Of a DNA stretch of 64,000 nt, positions 58,810-64,000 are shown piece after piece. The stretch comes from an uncultured Caldilineaceae bacterium (lineage in GTDB: Bacteria; Chloroflexota; Anaerolineae; Caldilineales; Caldilineaceae). Below the pieces are notes generated by a model. That model saw only the letters and a list, made by a program, of their open reading frames with translations. It did no database searches and was not told where the DNA came from. The DNA lies in assembly GCA_951813625.1 (NCBI GenBank), contig CATOTS010000021.1, forward strand, positions 55,065 through 119,064, in the 5' to 3' direction. Made by a program: the position numbers and the translations under genes. Positions within the stretch are counted from its first letter, which is position 1, and every line of letters starts with the position of its first letter.

Positions 58810-60458
58810 AGATTGACAGGGATCGAATCATCGCTCGCATCTGGGCCAGAAGCCACACCGTCTGGAGCGACAGTCCGGACGAAATCGTCAACCGGCTCGG
58901 GTGGCTCGATGTTGCCGCCAGGATGGAAGAGGAACGCCACTGCATCGACGCCTTGCTGCTGGACGTTCAACAGGAGGGCTATTCGCAAGTTGTCCTCCTG
59001 GGGATGGGAGGCTCCAGCTTGGCGCCCGAGGTGTTCGCGCACACGTTTGGCGGCGGCCCAATCCGGCTGCGCGTATTGGACAGCACGCATCCTGCCGCCG
59101 TCGAGAGCATGGCCAGCAGCCTGGACCTGGCGCGAACGCTCTTTATCGTCGCCACCAAGTCCGGCACGACCGCTGAGACCCTTTCTCTCTTCAAATACTT
59201 CTACAACCGCGTCCAGGATGAATGCGGCGAGGCCGGGGCAGGCGCGCACTTCGCCGCCATTACCGACGCCGGCAGCGCACTGGCCTCACTGGGCGCGGCC
59301 TGCAACTTCCGCGCGGTCTTCCTCAACGACCCCAACATCGGCGGCCGTTACTCGGCCCTTTCCCATTTCGGGCTGACGCCGGCAGCGCTGCTGGGCGTAA
59401 ACCTGCGGCGGCTGCTGCGCCGCGCCCGCGAGGCGATGAACGACTGCGGGCCGCATGTCACCGGCTCCGCCAATCCGGGCGCGCAGATCGGGGTCGTAAT
59501 GGCCGAGATGGCGAAAGCGGGCCGGGACAAGCTGACGATCATCGCAGACCGGGAAGTCGCTTCGTTCGCGGACTGGCTTGAGCAGCTGCTCGCTGAGAGC
59601 ACTGGCAAGGCCGGTACGGGAATCGTCCCGGTTGTAGGCGAGCCGGTCGCGGCGCCGAACGACTACGGCGAAGACCGCCTCTTCGTTCACCTCCAGTGGA
59701 GTGACGCCGGCGCGCAGGATGCGCCGGTGCAGGCATTGATCGATGCCGGCCATCCGTTGATCCGCGTGCAATTCCGCGACCGGTACGACCTGGGAAGCCA
59801 GTTCTTCCTGTGGGAGTTCGCCACAGCCATGGCCGGGGCGCGGCTGGGCATTCACCCGTTCGACCAGCCGGACGTGGAGTCGGCCAAACAGCAGTCGCGC
59901 CAGATGATGACGGCCTACATGGAGCAAGGCAGCCTGCCCGAGCCGTCTCCCTCCCTGGAAGTTGACGGGATGCAAGTCTACCTTGACACACCGAACGCTT
60001 CGTCGCCGGGAACTCCCGCCGGCGCGCTGGCGGCGTTCCTGCAACAGGCCGCGGCGGGAGACTACATCAGCATCCAGGCCTACCTGGAGCCATGCCCCGC
60101 CATCGAGGGGCAGCTCCGGACAATGCAGAGCCGGTTGCGTAAGCAGACGGGGCTGGCAACGACGCTGGGGTTCGGCCCCCGTTTCCTTCACTCCACCGGC
60201 CAGCTGCACAAAGGCGATCGAGGCAACGGCCTCTTCATCCAGTTCACCGACAGGCCCGCCGCCGATGTCGACATTCCCGACGAGCCCGGCTCGTCACAAA
60301 CGTCGCTGCCGTTCGGCGTCCTGATCCGGTCACAATCCTTAGGCGACCGGCAGGCGCTCTTGAACGCGGGGCGCCGCGTGCTGCGGATCGATGTGGGCGA
60401 GGACGCTCATACACACCTGGAATGTCTCGTCGAGTCTCTGGGGCCGGCGCAGGCATAA
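58770..60458 (+). CDS. pgi: Glucose-6-phosphate isomerase domain (C-terminal part of transaldolase/PGI fusion, -1 frame)
   Basis: The coordinates start where a -1 slip would enter this frame. The first ATG is only at 58923, but conserved text precedes it in frame: DRIIARIWARSHTVW and DEIVNRLGWLDV, which are typical of the joined transaldolase/PGI proteins. After it come VVLLGMGGSSLAPEVFAHTF (SIS sugar-phosphate loop), RTLFIVATKSGTTAETLSLF, DPNIGGRYSALSHFGLTPAA and the late LGSQFFLWEFATAMAGARLG plus FDQPDVESAK. It interconverts glucose 6-phosphate and fructose 6-phosphate. With the transaldolase the joined product would be 935 aa, the normal size of the bifunctional enzyme. Twelve bases separate it from rpiA. 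Confidence 0.85.
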   Translation, partial: YGPLRSKVEAALEEIDRDRIIARIWARSHTVWSDSPDEIVNRLGWLDVAARMEEERHCIDALLLDVQQEGYSQVVLLGMGGSSLAPEVFAHTFGGGPIRLRVLDSTHPAAVESMASSLDLARTLFIVATKSGTTAETLSLFKYFYNRVQDECGEAGAGAHFAAITDAGSALASLGAACNFRAVFLNDPNIGGRYSALSHFGLTPAALLGVNLRRLLRRAREAMNDCGPHVTGSANPGAQIGVVMAEMAKAGRDKLTIIADREVASFADWLEQLLAESTGKAGTGIVPVVGEPVAAPNDYGEDRLFVHLQWSDAGAQDAPVQALIDAGHPLIRVQFRDRYDLGSQFFLWEFATAMAGARLGIHPFDQPDVESAKQQSRQMMTAYMEQGSLPEPSPSLEVDGMQVYLDTPNASSPGTPAGALAAFLQQAAAGDYISIQAYLEPCPAIEGQLRTMQSRLRKQTGLATTLGFGPRFLHSTGQLHKGDRGNGLFIQFTDRPAADVDIPDEPGSSQTSLPFGVLIRSQSLGDRQALLNAGRRVLRIDVGEDAHTHLECLVESLGPAQA

Positions 60459-60470
60459 GAAGAGACGAAA

Positions 60471-61160
<690 letters not shown>

Positions 61161-61180
61161 TCGAATAGACGCGAGGCCCG

Positions 61181-61266
61181 ACCGCAAAAGCGGTTGACGC
61201 AACCTTTTTCAGATTTCGCAGAGGCAGGCTTGAGCCTGACGCGCCGGCTGGCCGTTGTCTGGCCAG
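61181..61266. terminator. Hairpin group in the rpiA/LysM convergent junction
   Basis: Three stem-loops in 86 bases: ACCGC-AAAA-GCGGT (61181-61194), CAGGCT-TG-AGCCTG (61225-61238) and CTGGCC-N7-GGCCAG (61248-61266), with a TTTTT at 61205-61209. Likely a bidirectional termination zone for the convergent genes, though no single hairpin has a classic T-tail. Confidence 0.4.
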
Positions 61267-61294
61267 ATCGACCTGGAGTTGAAACCGGGCGCGG

Positions 61295-62269
61295 TCAGGG
61301 ACCGGGGATTATCAGTTCGTCGCCGACCCGGAGAAGGTCGGCGTTGGTAATGTTGTTCGCCGCCATGAGCGCTTCGACAGTCACACCGAACTGTTGCGCG
61401 ATAGCGAGCAGGGAATCCCCTTCCTGCACCGTATAGGTCGCCTGGTTCAGAATGCTTATATCGGCGGCGGTCCTGCCGGGAATGATGAGCACCGTGCCTA
61501 TCTTCACAACGTGGGGATTGGTGATCGTGTTGCCGTTGAATGCGATCAGGTCGGTCAGCGTGACGTTGTACTGTTCCGCGATTTGGGCGAGAGTCTCGCC
61601 GGCCTGCACTTCGTGCGTGCCCGCACGGCCCGACAGCCCGGGATCAACCGACCCGCCGCCCGCACTCGGCTGTTCGGAGGCGCTCGCGCTGGGAATCAGA
61701 AGAACCTGGCCGACACCGATACTGTGCTGGTCGCGCAGGCCGTTGACGCTGGCGAGCTGGTCAAGCGAGATGCCGAAATGGAGCGCGATCGAAAGGAGCG
61801 TGTCCCCCTCCTGAACCGTGTACTCGAACGGCTCCGGCGTGGCGGTGGGGATACCTTGCGGGGTTGTCACGCCGGGTATGTTGGGCACGCGCAGCACCTG
61901 GCCGACCTGCAAAGCGTCGGTCGTCAACAGGTTGAGCGCCCGAATTCTCTGCGGATCTGTCGCGAACTTCTCCGAAATTGCATTAATCGTATCCCCCGGC
62001 TGAACCTCGTATGTAATCACCTTCGGCTCGGGCGTGTCTTCCGGTGTCGGGTCGGGCGTATCGGTCGCGGTCGGCAGGGGCGTGATCTGCGCCACCACCG
62101 GCTCTTGCGGCTGCTCGCTTGCCGGGCTTTCGGCCTCCTCGGCGACGCGCTCACGCGTGCACGCGGAGAGCAGGAGAGCCGCCGTCAAAATCAGAATGAC
62201 ACCCGTCATCCAGAGTGAATTTGTGGACTGCGTTATCGTTCCACTGTTAACGCGCGACTGCGTGCCCAT
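61295..62269 (-). CDS. LysM-repeat lipoprotein
   Basis: 324 aa from ATG 62269 (GGAG seven bases upstream). A lipoprotein signal (MTGVILILTAALLLSAC, lipobox LSAC) is preceded by a short polar leader. After a Pro/Thr/Glu-rich spacer come four LysM domains, starting near YEVQPGDTINAISEKF, YTVQEGDTLLSIALHF, HEVQAGETLAQIAEQY and YTVQEGDSLLAIAQQF, each closing with a V(G/K)xxLxIP strand. LysM units bind N-acetylglucosamine polymers such as peptidoglycan. No catalytic domain is attached, so it is probably a wall-binding surface protein. Confidence 0.92.
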   Translation of the reverse strand: MGTQSRVNSGTITQSTNSLWMTGVILILTAALLLSACTRERVAEEAESPASEQPQEPVVAQITPLPTATDTPDPTPEDTPEPKVITYEVQPGDTINAISEKFATDPQRIRALNLLTTDALQVGQVLRVPNIPGVTTPQGIPTATPEPFEYTVQEGDTLLSIALHFGISLDQLASVNGLRDQHSIGVGQVLLIPSASASEQPSAGGGSVDPGLSGRAGTHEVQAGETLAQIAEQYNVTLTDLIAFNGNTITNPHVVKIGTVLIIPGRTAADISILNQATYTVQEGDSLLAIAQQFGVTVEALMAANNITNADLLRVGDELIIPGP

Positions 62270-62596
62270 CGATTTTCTCCACTTATGCAAGCCATTGACG
62301 CAACGAACATGCGACCGTTGTTCAGTAGACTGACCCTATCCGTACACGACGCGGCGGGGGACGACGTGTAGGAACTGAAGATGCGCCGCCCCGTGCCGAC
62401 AGCCGGAAAAACATCATAGCATACCCGCTTAAGGCCCGCAACCGGTTTCCGCAAATCGGGTGCAGACCCGCACTTTTGTTCACATGAACAAAGGGGACTC
62501 TTGAGCCGGCAACGGTCGCGTCGGCAGGTTTGGCGAGCTCTCACAGGCAAGGCAGATCAGAGAGGCCGATCCAACCAATTCGGAGACCGCCAGCTT
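62270..62596. other. Intergenic region, no gene seen (327 bases)
   Basis: The region lies upstream of the LysM gene and downstream of the flavoenzyme gene. It contains an 18-base palindrome at 62475-62492 and a moderately AT-rich part next to the LysM start. Short frames on either strand have no ribosome sites. Confidence 0.5.
62475..62492. promoter_or_regulatory. 18-base palindrome, candidate operator
   Basis: TTTGTTCA-CA-TGAACAAA, perfect eight-base arms. It is about 205 bases upstream of the LysM gene and about 105 bases after the stop of the flavoenzyme gene. It has no T-tail, so a transcription-factor site is more likely than a terminator. The regulator is unknown. Confidence 0.35.
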
Positions 62597-63751
62597 TCAA
62601 CGCAAGAAACGGGCCACGGAAAAGGGCGCCAGGTCCCGGGCGGGCGGTTGCTCAAGGGCTTGCTCAACGACCAGCTTTGCGCTGAACGGACCGAGCGTGA
62701 GGCCGGTAGGCCCGTGACCGGTGGCAAGGTAGACGCCGCTCACGCCGGGAACGGCCCCCAGCAGCGGTAGGTGATCGGAAGTGTAGGGGCGCAGACCGAC
62801 GCGAATATCATCGATGGCGGCGTGGCGCAGACCGGGCGCCAGGCGCAGAGCCTCCTGGAGCACTTCGCGGACACCGCTTACCGTCGCGTGGGCCGCGTAG
62901 CCGCTGCCGGTCTCACGCGTCGCGCCGACGGCGACGCGTCCGCCGGGCCATGGCACCTGGTAGTGATCACTGAAACCCATGACGATCGACCAGGCGCCGG
63001 TATCCTGGCCCGGAAGTTGCAGGTGAATAATCTGCCCCCGTTGCGGCGCAACCGGGATCTGCACATCCAACTGGGCGCCAAAATCGGTTGACCATGCGCC
63101 GCCGGCGATGAGAACGGCGCCGGCCGTGTACTCGTCCCCGCAGGCGGAGCGGACGCCGTGTACGCGGCCATCTTCAAGAAGCAGGGTAGAGACATCGAAT
63201 TCGCTGGTCTCCACCGCGCGTGCGCGCAAACCGTGTTCGAGAACCGCGGTCATCAAACGGCCGTCTACCCGCCGTGCGGTCGGCTGAAGCAGCACAGCGG
63301 ACGCGTCGGCCAACAGAGGGTAGTAGACTTTGCGCGCCTCCTTGGGTGAGATCCTTCGGACAGATTCTGCCGGCGGCGGCCGACGCTCCTCCTGGCGGGC
63401 GTAGACCGTCCGCTCCATCTCTGCCAGCGCGGCCGCTTCAACGTCATCGAGAGCCACGATCATTTTCGCGCAGTGGCCATAGGCCCGGGAAAGCTCCTCG
63501 CCGGGCACACCGTCGGCGGCGAGATCCCCGATCAGCACGGAGTAATAGCCAACCGCCTCCAAAGCGAAATCGTACCAGAGACGACCGTCGCGCGTGCTGC
63601 TTTCAGGGGCGAGGATGCCTGCGCCCGCATCGGTCGCCCGGCCGGCATCGCGCCGGTCGCACAGGAGCGTGCGCGCCCCCATTTGGCCCGCGCGATAGGC
63701 CGCGGCCGCACCGACAATACCGCCGCCGATGATGATGAGATCGAAGTCCAT
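62597..63751 (-). CDS. FAD-dependent oxidoreductase, D-amino-acid oxidase/glycine oxidase (DAO) family
   Basis: 384 aa from ATG 63751, which puts FDLIIIGGGIVGAAAAYRAG at the N-terminus as in all DAO-type proteins; the upstream extension belongs to the preceding gene. AGAGILAPESS, GRLMTAVLEHGLRARAVE, GAVLIAGGAWSTDF, PQRGQIIHLQLPG and VGLRPYTSDHLPLLGAVPG with LATGHGPTGLTLGPFSAKLV are diagnostic. It oxidises an amine such as glycine, sarcosine or a D-amino acid using FAD. It follows 25 bases after the end of the PQQ-type dehydrogenase frame, so the two are probably one transcript. Confidence 0.9.
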   Translation of the reverse strand: MDFDLIIIGGGIVGAAAAYRAGQMGARTLLCDRRDAGRATDAGAGILAPESSTRDGRLWYDFALEAVGYYSVLIGDLAADGVPGEELSRAYGHCAKMIVALDDVEAAALAEMERTVYARQEERRPPPAESVRRISPKEARKVYYPLLADASAVLLQPTARRVDGRLMTAVLEHGLRARAVETSEFDVSTLLLEDGRVHGVRSACGDEYTAGAVLIAGGAWSTDFGAQLDVQIPVAPQRGQIIHLQLPGQDTGAWSIVMGFSDHYQVPWPGGRVAVGATRETGSGYAAHATVSGVREVLQEALRLAPGLRHAAIDDIRVGLRPYTSDHLPLLGAVPGVSGVYLATGHGPTGLTLGPFSAKLVVEQALEQPPARDLAPFSVARFLR

Positions 63752-63776
63752 AGCGAACCCTGTTCGTATTGCCGCG

Positions 63777-64000
63777 CTACTGATTCGCCGTCTGCGCGCG
63801 AATCTGCAAGACAGTACCTTGGTGGTCGACGACGTAGAGATTTCCTGACGCATCCTCCCCAAAGCTACTGACGTTGTGGGAGGTATCCAGCAACATCCTG
63901 GCTTCCAAATGCCCTCGTCCCGCCGCAGACCCCAGATGCGTCCGCTCACGTAGTCGGCAAAAAAGTAGATACCCCGCATTGACGGCTGGTCCGATCCCCT
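63777..64000 (-). pseudogene. C-terminal end of a PQQ-dependent sugar dehydrogenase-like protein, frameshifted, 5' end outside window
   Basis: From the window edge the frame reads RGIYFFADYVSGRIWGLRRD, the G-x-YxxxDxxxGRIW strand of soluble aldose/sorbosone dehydrogenases. The true end, LLDTSHNVSSFGEDASGNLY then VVDHQGTVLQIRAQ, is in a different frame and stops at TAG 63777-63779. One missing base near 63905-63906 (GG where GGG would join WEAR to MLLDT) accounts for the shift. The frames are otherwise well conserved, so a sequencing indel is as likely as a true mutation. Members are periplasmic beta-propeller quinoproteins. Confidence 0.7.

Noticed and set aside
63905..63906. Recoding in the PQQ-type dehydrogenase
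   Set aside because: No slippery site is present; a single missing G restores the family sequence, so an indel is simpler.

Overview
This is a GC-rich chromosomal segment that looks like a heterotrophic Chloroflexota bacterium close to Caldilineales. That placement is an inference from gene content: many phytanoyl-CoA dioxygenase-like, luciferase-like and Gfo/Idh/MocA genes, PD40 propellers, LysM lipoproteins, a polyphosphate glucokinase and a transaldolase/glucose-6-phosphate isomerase fusion. I see no rRNA, tRNA, CRISPR array, insertion sequence or prophage. Both end genes are cut by the window.

Layout. 1-11.9 kb (+ strand): two unrecognised genes, a decayed oligopeptide ABC ATPase, four tandem paralogous beta-propeller glycosidase-like genes, then two PhyH-type dioxygenases, a luciferase-like monooxygenase and a Gfo/Idh/MocA oxidoreductase; a third PhyH gene converges on them. 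12.9-18 kb: a glycosidase-like/O-antigen-polymerase fusion, a CHAT-domain protease-like protein and a divergent membrane protein. 18-29.8 kb (- strand): a glycerol/dihydroxyacetone operon in the order dhaK-dhaL-glpK-dhaM-ptsH-ptsI-glpA-glpB-glpC-oxidoreductase, with a sigma70-like promoter before dhaK. 29.9-42.6 kb (- strand): a Ldh2-type dehydrogenase, a sulfatase-superfamily enzyme, surface proteins including a 2087-residue protein of about 43 PD40 blades, a zincin and a triplicated-domain lipoprotein. 42.6-55 kb: housekeeping genes (yggT, proC, yggS, upp, a DksA-like gene, ruvB) mixed with a YgeY-type peptidase, two Gfo/Idh/MocA genes, an alpha-L-fucosidase with an N-terminal ribbon-helix-helix-like segment and an MNT/HEPN pair. 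55-61.2 kb: a further Gfo/Idh/MocA gene, an RDD protein, and ppgK-tal/pgi-rpiA for glucose and pentose-phosphate metabolism. 61.3-64 kb: a LysM lipoprotein, a D-amino-acid-oxidase-family flavoenzyme and the end of a PQQ-type sugar dehydrogenase.

How the genes fit together. Much of the window suits a scavenger of complex glycans and glycerol. Predicted glycosidases, a fucosidase and sugar oxidoreductases would release and oxidise sugars. GlpK, GlpABC and DhaKLM turn glycerol and dihydroxyacetone into dihydroxyacetone phosphate, with phosphate from PEP passing through EI and HPr. PpgK and the tal/pgi/rpiA set feed the pentose-phosphate pathway.

Caution: three genes carry single-base frameshifts in short homopolymers (near 1142-1145, 58764-58770 and 63905-63906). 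At least some may be sequencing errors. The one at 58764-58770 also has the layout of a programmed -1 frameshift site and is worth a direct test.
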